Source: Anastrepha obliqua
Lineage: Eukaryota > Arthropoda > Insecta > Diptera > Tephritidae
DNA: 64,000 bases
NCBI RefSeq assembly: GCF_027943255.1
Contig: NC_072893.1
Span: 126,975,784-127,039,783 of the forward strand
Reading direction: 5' to 3'
The translations under genes were made by a program, and so were the position numbers. The notes under the pieces were generated by a model that searched no databases, was not told where the DNA came from, and saw only the letters and a program-made list of their open reading frames with translations. Shown here one piece after another: positions 49,861 through 61,463 of this stretch; the first letter of the stretch is position 1, and each line of letters begins with the position of its first letter.

Positions 49861-51385
49861 AAATTACATACAAATACCTAATACAAGTATACTATGATAC
49901 CTGTAGCTTGGAAAGACAACCGTTCTAGTCAGTTGGCAAATATTGCCGCAAGATGTTTGCCCTCTCCTATTTGCACTGTACACAAGTAAAAGAGGCACTC
50001 AGTTATATAAAATTATAACGTCAACCCTCAACTTCGTATTGCGTTCCAATTAATTTTTAAAAGTAGCAGAAATTCAAGTATAGTCCATTACCGTCGATTA
50101 CAGGGCAATAAGAATTAAATAAGCACCAGCAATCGGATCTAAAGTATTAGTACACGTGGAACGAAAATAAAAAAAAATACATCCGCTCGAGAGCGCCACT
50201 TGAAAAGTAAATGAAATCAAATTAAATCAGACAACTGCTTATGATGTCACTGCTGAGAATGAGCGCGCAAAAGTCAATAGCGTTTAGGTGAATTTTCATA
50301 GACAGGACGAATTGAAGTGCATGCGAAACGTCTAGGCAAGCATGGAGCCAGACAGATTCCGAGTGGTTTTGATATTGAATTACACAAAAAAGAAAACGAA
50401 AACAAAAGCAAAACAAAAGTGGCCAGCTAAAAGGGGTTGTGTGGAAGTGTGTGCTTAATAGGAGTTGTGAACTCTTTCCAAGCAAAAACAAAAAAAAGAG
50501 ACTCTAAGTCTCAGCGGTTTCCGCTAATGTTGATCGCTCTCTCTTGATTACATGGTATTTTTTTTTATTCCTCCGCACCCACCTAAGCAATTGCTGTTTA
50601 TAATAGGTTCCTAGACAGCTAAAACTAATTCAATGTCTGTTGTTATGGCAGCAAAGTAAGTCGTCTTGCCCTATAGGCTGTCTCGCAGGCCATTTGTTGC
50701 TGGCAGCACCGGAAAATGGCATTAAAAGTTTTTATGATATAAAGCCTTTTTCTGCCGAACAACTGGCGTGGGAACAGACAGCCATACATTGTCGTATGAA
50801 GCAGTAAAATTGCGATGACACTTATGTGAAGCAACCATCAATTCAGAACAACAATAAAACCCATTCTATTTGCAGCGTCAAGGTAAAACTTGGCCATAAG
50901 GTAGATAAGTGGCCAGGTTGTTGTTTGTGGCGTAAACTGGGCGCTGAATTTTGTGCGCGCTTACAATTTGTTTACTAGTTATTTGTTTGATTTTATGAGC
51001 GCTTGCCCAAATAGCTGGCAGCTGCTTGGTTAAAGTTATTGTGAAAGTTGTAAATCGAGCATTGTTTGGTTTTTCTTGCCTTTACTCCTCGCCGTTAAAG
51101 TTGGCACATTCTTACGTTCTTAACTTTGCCCCATTATTTCAGCATAAACAACAAAAATCATTTATTACAAAACATAAATTGTCCTTGATACTCGGTTTTC
51201 TCACATCTTTTACACTATTTTTATGTGTTTTTATTTTACTTGCCACTTGCTCTTGGTGCACTTATAGGTATAATAATGAATTTGAATAAATAATTAGTGT
51301 TTTTAATAGCACTTAGAATTAATTCCACATAGTAAGCGACACTCGGCAGTGGTCCAATAGAGGTATGCATTTTTTACAAAGCTTG
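49861..51385. other. Gene-free region
   Basis: No repeat or protein remnant recognised. The frame at 51026-51289 opens at a non-ATG codon and is hydrophobic without a known motif. Confidence 0.5.
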
Positions 51386-51389
51386 AACA

Positions 51390-52620
51390 TTACTTAGGTA
51401 CTTAAGAAAAACTTAAGCGAAAAAATGTTGGGTTGAGTAATAAGAAATATTATCAACTATACTTAATAAAACTTAAGCAATACTTACGTACATGCATTCT
51501 TAAGAAATATTTAAGTATACAATTATGCTTAAATTATTTCAAAAACTTCATTTAGTGTACTTTATGTAGAGCAAAATAATAGCCTAAGTACAACTTATGT
51601 ACTTAAGAAAAACTTAAGCAGAAAATTATTGGGCTGAGTAAAATGAATTTAGTTAACTATTCTTAAGTAAAATATTAAGAAATATTATTATATTTATTTA
51701 GTGCATTTTACGTAGAACGACATTATAATCTAAGCAAAACTTAAGTGCTTAAGAAAAACTGAAGTGCACACATTTAGGCAAGAATAAAAACATATAGTAT
51801 TTAAGTAAAAATTTAAGCAATACTTACATGCTTAAGATATTTTTAAGTATAAAATTCTGCCAAAACTTCGTTTGGTGTATTCTATGCAGGACATATTTAT
51901 AATCTTAGCACAACTTAAGTGCTTAAGAAAAACTTAAGTTTTAGAACATGATTGAATTATGGTGAAGATTAAAAAATAAATAAAATAATAAAGGACAAAT
52001 ATGCATAAAGTTTCAGGTAACTTAAGCACTTAAGTGAACTTTAGAACTTAAGAAAAGCATACATTTTACAATCATAGTTTTATGAATGTCAAGCGAATTT
52101 TATAAAAGTAAATCTTAAGGAGAACTCGAACAAATTGTTACAAAAGCCTAACTGCTTAATAAAAAAAATTATTTAGCATAATTCTGGCGCACCAGCTAAC
52201 GGATGTAAAATTTAACGGATTAAATGGAACAAAAATTTGAGAAACATTTAAGCACAAGCAGTTTTAAAAGCGATTGCATTAAAAAAATCACTTGGGGAAA
52301 CTTAAGTGATCAAATAAACGAGAACACGTTCCAACAAGACTCTGCGATTCAATAATTATTTTTAATAGTATTTCGTCATAATATTTATTGAATACTTCAG
52401 CATACTTAAGTAATCGCGAAATTGCAGCATTAAAATTATACCTATATTTCTTTCTGTTAATTTTATATAAAAAATTCAACGAAATTCAAGTAAAACTTAA
52501 GTGCTTAGGAAAAATTAAACCTTAGAAATATGATTTCATGATTGAAAACAGAGTTAAAGTGGGGCTGAAGGGAAGTTCCTGCATAACACAATTAGAACTT
52601 AAGCAATACTTAAGAACTTA
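51390..52620. repeat. CTTAAG-rich degenerate satellite
   Basis: The phrase ACTTAAGAAAAACTTAAG recurs at about 51400, 51601, 51746 and 51920. A second shared phrase (CTTCATTTAGTGTACTTTAT and relatives, with TAGAGCA or GCAGGACA) precedes several copies, at about 51546, 51697 and 51866. Intervals are roughly 145-200 bp. More than twenty CTTAAG palindromes were counted by hand in 1.2 kb. CTTAAG-bearing relatives continue more thinly to about 55680, interrupted by SINE and MITE insertions. Confidence 0.75.
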
Positions 52621-52623
52621 AAA

Positions 52624-52930
52624 AGCCGAATGGGTTGGTGCTTGATTACCATTCGGAATTCACAGAGAGCTCGTTGGTTGGAATCTCGGTGAAAGCAAAA
52701 TTAATAAAAACATTTTTCTAATAGCGGTCGCCCCTCGGCAGGCAATGGCAAACCTTCGAGTGTATTTCTGCCATTAAAAGGCTTCTCATAAAAATATCTG
52801 CCGTTCGGAGTCGGCTTGAAACTGTAGGTCCCTCCATTTGTGGAATAACATCAAGACGCACACCACAAATAGGAGGAGGAGCTCGGCCAAACACCTAACA
52901 TAAGTGTACGCGCCAATTATTTATTTATTT
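52624..52930 (+). repeat. tRNA-derived SINE copy within the CTTAAG satellite
   Basis: Begins GCCGAATGGGTTGGTGCTTG (A box) with GGTTGGAATCTCGG at the B-box site, where the T of GTTCGA is changed. The body is close to family consensus, including CCTCGGCAGGCAATGGCAAA and GGAGGAGGAGCTCGGCCAAA, and ends GCGCCAATTATTTATTTATT. Confidence 0.88.
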
Positions 52931-53945
52931 GTTTTTTATAGTAAAATAATGTGGGTAGACCGAAAACACGTTTAAAGTAATTTATCAATACATACTAGGT
53001 ACTTAAGTCAAACGTAAGGACTTAACTACAACTTTTGCACGTTTTTCGGTAATATTTAACAAAATTCGAAGTAAAAGATACAGCTATTCATTACATATTC
53101 TTATATTATCCACTATTAACACTTAAAATAAGGATATCCGCTCATTTTCACTTATTTAAGTTAAAACTAACTTGCTTAACTCCTGTTTTACCGCCTTACC
53201 TCTTCCCAACCATTTTCGTTGCTTCCTATTTGATTGCGGCGTAACTTCGTTTTCACTTTGGCAATCCCCTCATCTCCATTAACGCATCTCTCCCACTTCT
53301 TAAGTACTCATCGTCAAAAATAAGAAAATACACAGGAAACAAAAACAAAAAAAAAACCAACAAAAGGTGAAAAGTTCTACCTGCTGCAATTTTAATGGTC
53401 TTTTAATGCTTCTTTCATTACTTTGCTTACAATTTTCCATGCCACACTCTCTGTGTAGTCATTGTCATCAGTATAAGAAATTGTAAAGTAATTCGGGAAA
53501 GGCATCTTATAAATAAGTGTTGATTAAATGAAACAAACTAAAATGAAGTTAAATTAAGTTTGTTGCGGTGATGCTGCATCTAGCGAAGGAGGCCAATATA
53601 CTTGCATAATACGAGTATTACAAGAATGTTTTTAGGTATTTTGACGTAGTGAAATTTATTACTTATTTTTTCTTCCTGAAGCACTTTCGAAATTAAAGTC
53701 TCGCGAAAAAACAATTTTATAGGTGGCATTTAAAGTTTATTTTTAGTTGAAATCACTTTTGAAACTTAATCTTAACAAAGTTAAAAGAAAGCTGTTTAAA
53801 AATTAGCAAAAGAGAAGACGGAAGATTAACTCAGCTATGATACTTTAAAATGTAAAATTTTGCAAATAGTATAAACATTTATTACAGGGCTAGAAAACTA
53901 TTTAATTAAAATTGTATACTTAAGTAAAACTTACACAATACTTAA
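52931..53945. other. AT-rich DNA, sparse satellite relics
   Basis: Scattered CTTAAG and ACTTAAGTA words remain at 53006, 53299 and 53920. No gene is seen. Confidence 0.5.
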
Positions 53946-53947
53946 TA

Positions 53948-54404
53948 GGCCGGATCGATTTGTGGGGAGGCAAAAAAATCGCCCATTGCTCTGTGAAAAT
54001 CATATTCTAGGGATCAAAATAAGGAACTTTGCCGAAGGAACCATACCTCTAAAACGAATTCTGTTGTCCCCCAATTTGGGTCGAACTTTTTAGTTTCTTT
54101 TCTCATGTAAAGGCCAAAAATGGTGATATTTTGAAATGATTGTATGGGGAACCCCCCAGGGGAGTTCCAGGGGGTACGCCACTGGCATGGGTGGATCGGC
54201 CGTCTAAAGTTAGTGGGGGTCGGTCATACATTTGGACTCGATTGGAGCACTCTAAATTGGCCAAAGTGGGATTTTTCGTTCGACCCAAATTGGGGGACAT
54301 CAGAATTCGTTTTAGAGGTATGGTTCCTTCGGCAAAGTTTCTTATTTTGATCCCTAGAATACGATTTTCACAGAGCAATGAGCGATTTCTAAATCGACCT
54401 GCCC
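53948..54404. mobile_element. Foldback MITE with ~130-bp inverted arms
   Basis: The left arm (53948-54086) and right arm (54278-54404) are inverted copies of each other. Shared stretches include ATTGCTCTGTGAAAATC, TATTCTAGGGATCAAAATAA, ACTTTGCCGAAGGAACCATA and CCCCCAATTTGGGTCGAAC. The left arm has about a dozen extra bases (GTGGGGAGGCAAAAAA). The ends are GGCCGG and the complement of GGGCAGG, with TA at 53946-53947 and 54405-54406, so a Tc1/mariner-type target is likely. A ~190-bp spacer has no transposase. The open frames on both strands at 54103-54436 result from the symmetry. Confidence 0.88.
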
Positions 54405-54463
54405 TAATACTTAAGCAAAATTTAAACAATAACTAAAAAGCGAAACATAAAAAATTCTTAAGT

Positions 54464-54535
54464 TGGTAGGTAGGTAAGATGGCAAGAGTACCCCAGGTAC
54501 ACTACAAGTAGCACTTACGTGCCGTTTTGATACCA
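54464..54535. repeat. GTAGGTAGGT-headed dispersed repeat, copy 2
   Basis: Begins TTGGTAGGTAGGTAAGATGG and contains CAAGTAGCACTTACGTGCCG, matching the copy at 35681-35760 in order and spacing. Confidence 0.5.
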
Positions 54536-55117
54536 TAATCTTAAGTTGAACACAGATCACATTTTTTTAAGTAAAACTTGAAAATACTGAAGCCAAAGTA
54601 CTTTAACAAAAATTAAACAAATCTTAACTACTTTTGAAAATGTAAGCCATTTTGTTACTCATAAAGGTAATGACTTATCAAGAAGCCTGAGTATGAAGTG
54701 TTATTTGAAATGGCCTTCGCTATTGAACATAAATAAAAGTGGTGAATAAGCAAAAAGTAGTAATGAATTAAGAATAATTAAGTTCATGTGATTTTAGCTG
54801 AAAGACAATTTCTTACCAAAAATGGCATTTTGTCGACATAAAAATTGCCTTAACTCGCTGGCTCTTACTCAAGGTGTATTCAAGATAACTAAAGCAAACT
54901 TTGAAATCTAATAGGCCATTATTAGGCCGGCAAAGGTATTTTTTACATAAAAATGTAAGATCTCTATAATTTTAAATTACTGAAAACTTAGCCGCCACTT
55001 ACGTAAATACTATAAATTAATTATGTAAAAATTACTTTTCCACTTAAACGCATTCTAAATTGTGTAATACTTAACTAACACTTTTCCTAAACTTAAGAAC
55101 TTAAGTAAATTCGTTAG

Positions 55118-55405
55118 GCCGCCGTAGCCGAATGGGTTGGTACACGAATATCGGTGAAACATCAGAATGAAGAAAAACTTTTTTCTAATAGCGGTCGCCC
55201 TTCGCCGGGCAATGGCAAACCTCCGAGTACTTTTCTGCCATGAAAAAGCTCCTCATAAAAATATCTGCCTTTCGGAGTCGGTTTAAAACGGTAAGTCCCT
55301 CCCTTTGTGGAACAACATCAAGACACACGCGACAAATAGGAGGAGGAGCTCGGCCAAACACCGAAAAAGGGTGTACGTGCCAATTATATATATGTATGTA
55401 TATAC
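55118..55405 (+). repeat. tRNA-derived SINE copy with head deletion
   Basis: GCCGCCGTAGCCGAATGGGT (A box) runs almost directly into CGAATATCGGTGAAACATC. About 40 bases between the A and B boxes, and half of the B box, are missing. The body is near consensus and ends GTGCCAATTATATATATG. The antisense frame 55185-55442 is a shadow. Confidence 0.85.
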
Positions 55406-55738
55406 ATATATAATAGTAAAAAAATAATGCATAATTACGCAAATAGTCTTTTTTGTCATTTTTTTTACAAATTAAATTATTCTATAATAATGGGTGTAAT
55501 ATTTAAGGCCTTTAAAATTCTAAATTTCCGAAAACTTATCCGCCACTTACGTGAGTGCTTAGGAGAAACTTATGTAAAAATTCCGGCCCTATTTAAGCGC
55601 GTTCAAAATCGTATAAACTTAAGTAAAACTTATGCAAAACTTTATTTACTTAAGTAAATTTATTTAAAAAATAGATAGCAATTGCGCAGATAGTTGGCAA
55701 AGATTTGCTTGATAACAAAAATACACTCTACATAACTA

Positions 55739-55983
55739 ATCCGTAGTTGAATGGGATCGAAGCGTCTTTTTTCTAAGGCGGTCACTGAGCGCGCAATGGC
55801 CGACCTTAGAGTGTATTTTTGCCATGATTATAGTCCGCATGGAAACCATCTGCCATTCGGAGTTGGCGTAAAACCATAGGTCCTTCCATTTGTGAAAAAA
55901 CTGATATCTTAATTGAGACGCACACCGCAAATAGAATGAAGAGCTCGGCCAAATACCCAAGTAAGAGGTTAAGCACCAAATAT
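55739..55983 (+). repeat. tRNA-derived SINE copy, diverged
   Basis: Starts CCGTAGTTGAATGGGATCGA and then lacks most of the head. Body words include GTGTATTTTTGCCATGA, CATCTGCCATTCGGAGTTGG, AGGTCCTTCCATTTGTG and AGAGCTCGGCCAAATACCC. The 138-codon minus frame at 55736-56152 is a chance frame through it. Confidence 0.75.
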
Positions 55984-57330
55984 TCTCGAATATTCGGCAA
56001 AGTTTCACCATAAATTGATCAACAAGCTCACTTGCCTGGGCTTTCATTCTATTTTCCTGCAATGGCATAAGTCCTATTTGAGTCGAAGGTGGTGCGTTGT
56101 CACATTCGATGATGTTCAATCTGAACGTTTTTTCGCTTCCTCTAGGGGACACAAGGTCCTGAGTCTACATATTGTTATGTATTTATTTCTATTTTTTTAT
56201 TTTTAAATTTTAATATTTTCTTATAAAACCATAGTTTAGACTACAATAAAAGCTATAAAACGCTGAGTTACGAACTTTGCACAAAATTCGCAAAGACTTG
56301 ATGAATTTCGATCAAACTTCAATTTTTTTAATCAGAATTTCCGAAAAAATTTTGAGTACGCACTCTTGAAACCCATTCAAGTTTATTACAGAAAAGTGCA
56401 AAATTCGAAAGGCTCAAAAATTACGTTGTTATTGATGATTTTTCTCGCTGACGCTGTTGGGTGTTTGGGTAAAAAATTTCGAGCATTCGTTATATGCAGG
56501 ACGCTTTCTTTTGATGCTGACTGTATACATACATATTTTTTAAAATCCAATTTTCCAAAAAAAAAAATATTTTTTTCAAGATGTTGGAACTATTAATTGG
56601 TATTATTAGCGCTTTCTAATACACTTTGTATAAAATTATTTTATTTTGAAAAAAATTTTCCATATGCATTATATTGTATGTTCGTCTAAGACTCTCATTT
56701 CTTCAGCTCATGTCTATCATAATTTCGTGTTGTTTCATCGTGTGCATTGTAATATTTTTTTTTTTGTAACTATTAGTTGTTTCTTAACGCATTGCGATTT
56801 TCTTAAATCTTTGCCTTTCGAAGTCGCAGTTTGTGTAAGCGGCAATTGCTGAGATTTTCCACAGTGACTTTACCATCTTACATAATTTCGAATTCATGTT
56901 TTCTCGCTTGTATAACTCGAGAGTAATAATCATGAAGTTTAGATATTTGCATAAAAGCACAATTTTCAAAGCAACCTTTCCACTTTGGTGCAATAAATAC
57001 GTAAATACACACTTGCTACGATAGCTACAAAAACAATAAAATTTTACAAATTAACTGTGTACAAATTTTGACCAAAATTCTGAGTAGAATTGCACAAAAC
57101 AATAAACAGTTCTTTATGAGCATTTAAGTGTAGCAAAGGTAGCAAAAAGCAACAACAATGATCTTCAAATAACAAAAGCAAGTGCAATAAAAGCAAGCAA
57201 TAAGGCTTTATAGCAAAATGCGTGTAAGTGAGCGGGTGCAAAGGAAATAGAGAGTGGGTGAAGTGGAGTGAGAGAGGGAGCAGGATCCAGCGTGAAGAAC
57301 GAAGACAAGCTGATTTCGTCGAGCAGCTGC
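55984..57330. other. Gene-free AT-rich region
   Basis: Nothing coding recognised. The last 100 bases (57230-57300) are purine-rich with GAGAG words. Confidence 0.55.
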
Positions 57331-57338
57331 TGTTTTGT

Positions 57339-57375
57339 TATAAAAAGTGGGAGCAGGCGTTGTGCGGCAGTTTTA
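57339..57375 (+). promoter_or_regulatory. Candidate core promoter (TATA plus initiator)
   Basis: TATAAAAAG at 57339-57347 is followed by GGCAGTTT with its A at 57369, 30 bases on, which fits the fly TATA/initiator spacing; the initiator differs from TCAGTY at one position. GAGAG-rich DNA lies just upstream, as in many fly promoters. Downstream I found no convincing coding exon. The hydrophobic frame at 57442-57696 opens at GTG, with its first ATG at about 57472. Confidence 0.35.
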
Positions 57376-58255
57376 AAATTCAGTAACATTTACTAGCTGT
57401 GCTATTGTTGTTATTATTGCTGGTCACCACTACAGCTTGCTGTGTATTTATTGCCATTGTTTGTGGCTAGCATGCATACTTTGTATGTATTTACATACAC
57501 AAAGACATGCCGTTATTACTTAGATGCCGCTGAGTGTGTGGTCCTTATGAATTTCATGTCTGCATATTTGTTGAGTATTTATGTGTATCTGCTATTGTTG
57601 CTGTTGCTATTACTCTCGAATATTTTGCATGCTGCTGACATGGTACAGGTGCGCACGTTCACCACTACCGACCGAAACAATAGCAACAACTCGTAAACCA
57701 TACAAGTATTTATTTTTTCAATCAACCCAAGCCCTTATGTGTTAACAGGACACACCTGCACACACACGCACCCTCATACTTATATGCATATGCTGACATA
57801 TATCATGCAGACAGTTTCAACTACTACTGGAAATTGTGGGTTGCATAAGCCAGTAACAAAAGTAAGACAACAACACTAACAATTTTTCAATAATTTAACA
57901 GTAATAATTGCCGTTGAGAACCAGCAACAGCAGCAGCAGCTCGGAGTTGGCGCCAAAGAGAATAATGCTTTTGACAAGTGATTTTGCTGGATTTTATAGT
58001 ATTTGATCATATTTTGTATGCGCATGTGTGCGCATTTGCATAAGTAACTTAAACACAAATAAATTTCATGCATATTAGGGATGTTCTTTATTACACTCTG
58101 GGGCTATTTGGAATATTTTCAAAACTTTAATACTTTTGCACATTTGTTTGCTATGCGAATCCATCAACCCGACAATTCATTCTTTGCTTACAAGCCATTT
58201 AGTATCGACGTGTCACAGTATTCTCTACAATGTAAAAAATCAAGTGTCATGCATG
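57376..58255. other. Gene-free region
   Basis: Contains a short CAG tract near 57925-57940. No coding unit can be supported. Confidence 0.5.
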
Positions 58256-58575
58256 GATTTTTTTTTTGGAAAGCTTAAAAGCAAAGGAAGTCTATGAACG
58301 AATATTGAAAGTAGATAAGAACCTTTCACTATCAGTTAGTACCGCAGAAATATGGGTTGCTGAATTTAACGTGGTTGTGCAAGCCTTGAAGATGATCCAC
58401 GTCAAGCACGTCCAAAAACACCAACAACACCAGAAATCGTAGAAAAATTACAGGATACCGTATTAAAAAATCGTTCGTGGCTGGAAGATATTTAGTAGAA
58501 GCCCTAGGCGTCTTATTGGGCAGTGTAAGCAATATTTTGATTGAAGTATTGGGTTTCGGAATGCCGATAACTCAT
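58256..58575 (+). pseudogene. Mariner transposase N-terminal fragment
   Basis: DNA-binding part of a mariner-type transposase. The first frame reads FLESLKAKEVYERILKV and STAEIWVAEF, the first helix-turn-helix. A frameshift then leads to CASLEDDPRQARPKTPTTPE, the linker with the conserved DDPR.GRP-type block, and IVEKLQDTVLKNRSWLEDI before a double TAG. A third frame continues VEALGVLLGSVSNILIEVLG, the second helix-turn-helix, and stops. No catalytic domain or inverted repeat is found around it. Confidence 0.85.
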
Positions 58576-59354
58576 TGAAATAAATTCAGCGCATCGAAGA
58601 ATTTTACAGTACTCATTTAGCTTCCTCTTAGTTTTAGTTTTCTAAGACGAAAGTTTCTTCATTTGTGGCTTTTTGCTTTTGTCATGTCATAAATTCGTTG
58701 CTTATTTTTATTCTAATTGTTATTGCTTTTTGGTTTCGCTTTTGATTGCATATAGCGCCATTCACTTTTATTGTTGTTTAGCTGAAATAGTTTCATCTGT
58801 GCTACCGAACAATATTGCATTGAATTAAATTCAAACTAACACGAAGGCTGCTGTAAGTATACAGCACAAATAAGTTATTTTATCTCTAGTGATTTTTTTT
58901 CCCTTAATAAAGTGATACAGATGGAAGAAAATAGTAAGAAAACGGTAAGAGTAATCAACTAGAAGTTATAGAAGGTGTCGTAAAAGGAAGTAAAACTCTT
59001 CCTGGGCTTCCGAAATGTGGTGCAATTTGTATTGGAAACCAATTTTTTTAGTAAAGGTTATTTGTACTATTTTATAATTAAGCTCAAAATCTGTGAAATA
59101 ACTTATGTAAGTAAATAAACAAGAACTCATTCGACAATTGAGTTTTTGTTTCTGCTTCTCACTATATAAAATGTTCTTTTAAAACAGTTGAAAAATTAAT
59201 AGTGTTTTTCGCAAAGTAACAAAAAAAAAAAATACAATATAAAAATTTCACTGGAAAAATTTCGTTCTAATTTTTTGTTGTTGTTTTTATTTAAGCTTTT
59301 TTGGTAATATACGAGTTAATTTTTGTTTGCTAGGCTTTTAAATAAAATTTTATT
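58576..59354. other. Gene-free AT-rich region
   Basis: Nothing recognised. Confidence 0.55.
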
Positions 59355-59480
59355 TCAGACATTTCAAAAGCATTTGGTAAGGTTAATCACACGGTTCTAG
59401 GAGCCGGATTTCTTTAAATTGCACTGATTCAATTCCTACCTTCCAATAAAACTAGATGCTTGCACATTAATATAAAAACA
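59355..59480 (+). pseudogene. Possible reverse transcriptase motif fragment
   Basis: A short plus-strand frame reads ISDISKAFGKVNHTVLGAGF before a TAA. D-I-S-K-A-F-x-K-V-N-H matches RT motif A of Jockey-like non-LTR elements, with Gly where the second Asp is usual. Nothing on either side aligns clearly, so this could be a small relic or chance. Confidence 0.4.
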
Positions 59481-60680
59481 CTAGATATTAGAAAGACTAT
59501 TCTCACTTTCATTTTAATTTTCAATTTGATAAGTTGATTCCTCATCGAAACTAATTTGAATATTCCCCAGCGAAGCTTACGAACTCATGATATTTTTTGG
59601 TTAGGGATGGTTAGAATCAATTATGCTTCCACTGCGCCGATTTCTAGAACTTTGAGTGAGTTTAATATGTATTCAATTCTTATTGGCCTTGATTTTCCTT
59701 CAACAAAGAATCGTTTCTAAGTGTCATTAAAAGAATTGTTTAACTAAATTCGAAATATTCTCTAAAATTATTTCTTTGTAAACTCTAAGAAATGTTACAT
59801 CGCCTAAATTAAAGCGAAATATGTAAATTATACATAAGTTCAATTTATTTTTAGTTGAGTTTGTTGGCATTCACCTGTTTTTCATTGTCTCTAAGAAGAA
59901 TTCCATCTTTAATGTATTAAAACAAATAAGTAACCAAAACTTTAAATGAAAAATTGTATTAGTAAAATTGTAGTAAATTTGTTCACAAATTTCCATCCTC
60001 TTTTTTATTCTCATTATTTTCTGGGAGGTTTAATAAAGGTTAAACATTATGGGTTTAACGGGAAAGCTATGCATATAACAAAGCTACTATTTTCCAAATG
60101 ACAATTTCCAGCACTGTCCTCAATTTGCCGTTTCGGACTTGGGACCTATTTTTGCTAAAGAGACTTAGAAGACTGAGTCCAGGCGGTATAACTCTCCCGA
60201 CAGCGAAGAAGAAGAATGAAAATTCTTCCATATTTACCAGCCTGGTGGCATAGCCGGCAGCCCTGGTTGCAGGTTCGGATGTAGAAGGCCAATAGCCTAC
60301 TCATTTAAAATTTCTGGATTATTGAAGCCGAGAGGCTTTATTTCCCCCCTAATAACCACGGAAAAATATAATATTTGCGCATCCGCTTTAAATAATTTAA
60401 AAAAATATTTGAAAAAAAACTTTGTGAGCTTAAACAATTAGTTCCAAAAACATTTTCTCCAAAAAAGTTATATCCAAAAATGTTCCTTGTTTATTATTAA
60501 CTGTCTTTTCTTTATCTGTGTTATTAAATTTTTTGATCATGTAATTCAGTGCAATATAATTTTGCTACCGTTTTTACTTACATTTTTTTAATTTTTTTCA
60601 AATTATTATTTTTTATTTCTTAATGAAATTTGATCCCTTGATTTTATTTCTTGATATTATTTGCTGTTATGCCATGGCTG
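59481..60680. other. Gene-free region
   Basis: AT-rich. A more balanced block at 60120-60360 contains a GGTTCGG word but does not form a tRNA or the SINE head. Confidence 0.5.
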
Positions 60681-60990
60681 CCTCCGTAGCCGAATGGGTT
60701 GGTGATTGACTACCATTCGAAATTGACAGAGAGAACTTAGGTTCGAATCTCGGTGAAACACCAAAATTAAGAAGAAGTTTTTTCTAATAGCGGTCACCCC
60801 TCGGCAGGCAATGGTAAGCCTCCGAGTGTATTTCTGCCATGTAAAAGCTCCTCATAAAAAATATTTGCCGTTTGGAGTCGTCTCGAAAGTGTAGATCCCT
60901 CCATTTGTGGAACAACATCAAGATGCACACCACAAATAGGGGAGGAGCTCGGCCAAACACCCAAAAAGGGTGTATGCACCAATTACATAC
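60681..60990 (+). repeat. tRNA-derived SINE, full-length copy
   Basis: The best-preserved head: CCTCCGTAGCCGAATGGGTT (A box) and AGGTTCGAATCTCGGTG, which contains a perfect B-box core GGTTCGAATC. The full family body follows, ending CCAAAAAGGGTGTATGCACC and AATTACATAC. The antisense frame at 60794-60982 is a shadow. Confidence 0.9.
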
Positions 60991-61355
60991 AAATATAAAT
61001 ATGCCAGAATTAAAAAATATATTAAAAAATATTTCAAGAAAAAATCAACTCTTTGCGTGTTTAAAAATTTAATTCCAGAAAAATGTATCCAAAAAAGTTA
61101 TATCCAAAAATTGTCTTTGTCTGCTATTAATTGTTCTTCTTTCTCTGTGCCAGTATATGCATTATAAATTTGTTGTTCATGGAATTTGGTGCACAATTTT
61201 TACTGTTTTTAAATAAGATTATTAAAGGTTTTTTTCATTTTTACTTATACCCCTTTATAAAATTTCAACTTTTGTTTTTACTTTTCATCATTATTTGCAT
61301 CTCTCCCATAATTAAAAAAAGAGGTTGTCTGTAAAGTCGATTTACTGACGATAGC
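60991..61355. other. Gene-free AT-rich spacer
   Basis: T-rich sequence, no features. Confidence 0.6.
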
Positions 61356-61463
61356 TTAACGTGATAACGTCATAAGAAAATACTGATTGAATGGTTGCAT
61401 TTTCAAAAGAAAATTTTAATTTTATTTGTTTGATAGATATTTTGTATGGATATAGAGAATGAG

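Noticed and set aside
54103..54436. Open frames of 98-108 codons on both strands
   Set aside because: They arise from the inverted arms and GC-richer spacer of the MITE and match no transposase.
55736..56152. 138-codon minus-strand frame
   Set aside because: More than half of it is a chance reading of a SINE copy.
60180..60360. Block with GGTTCGG that might be a tRNA-like head
   Set aside because: No A box at the right distance and no cloverleaf could be drawn.
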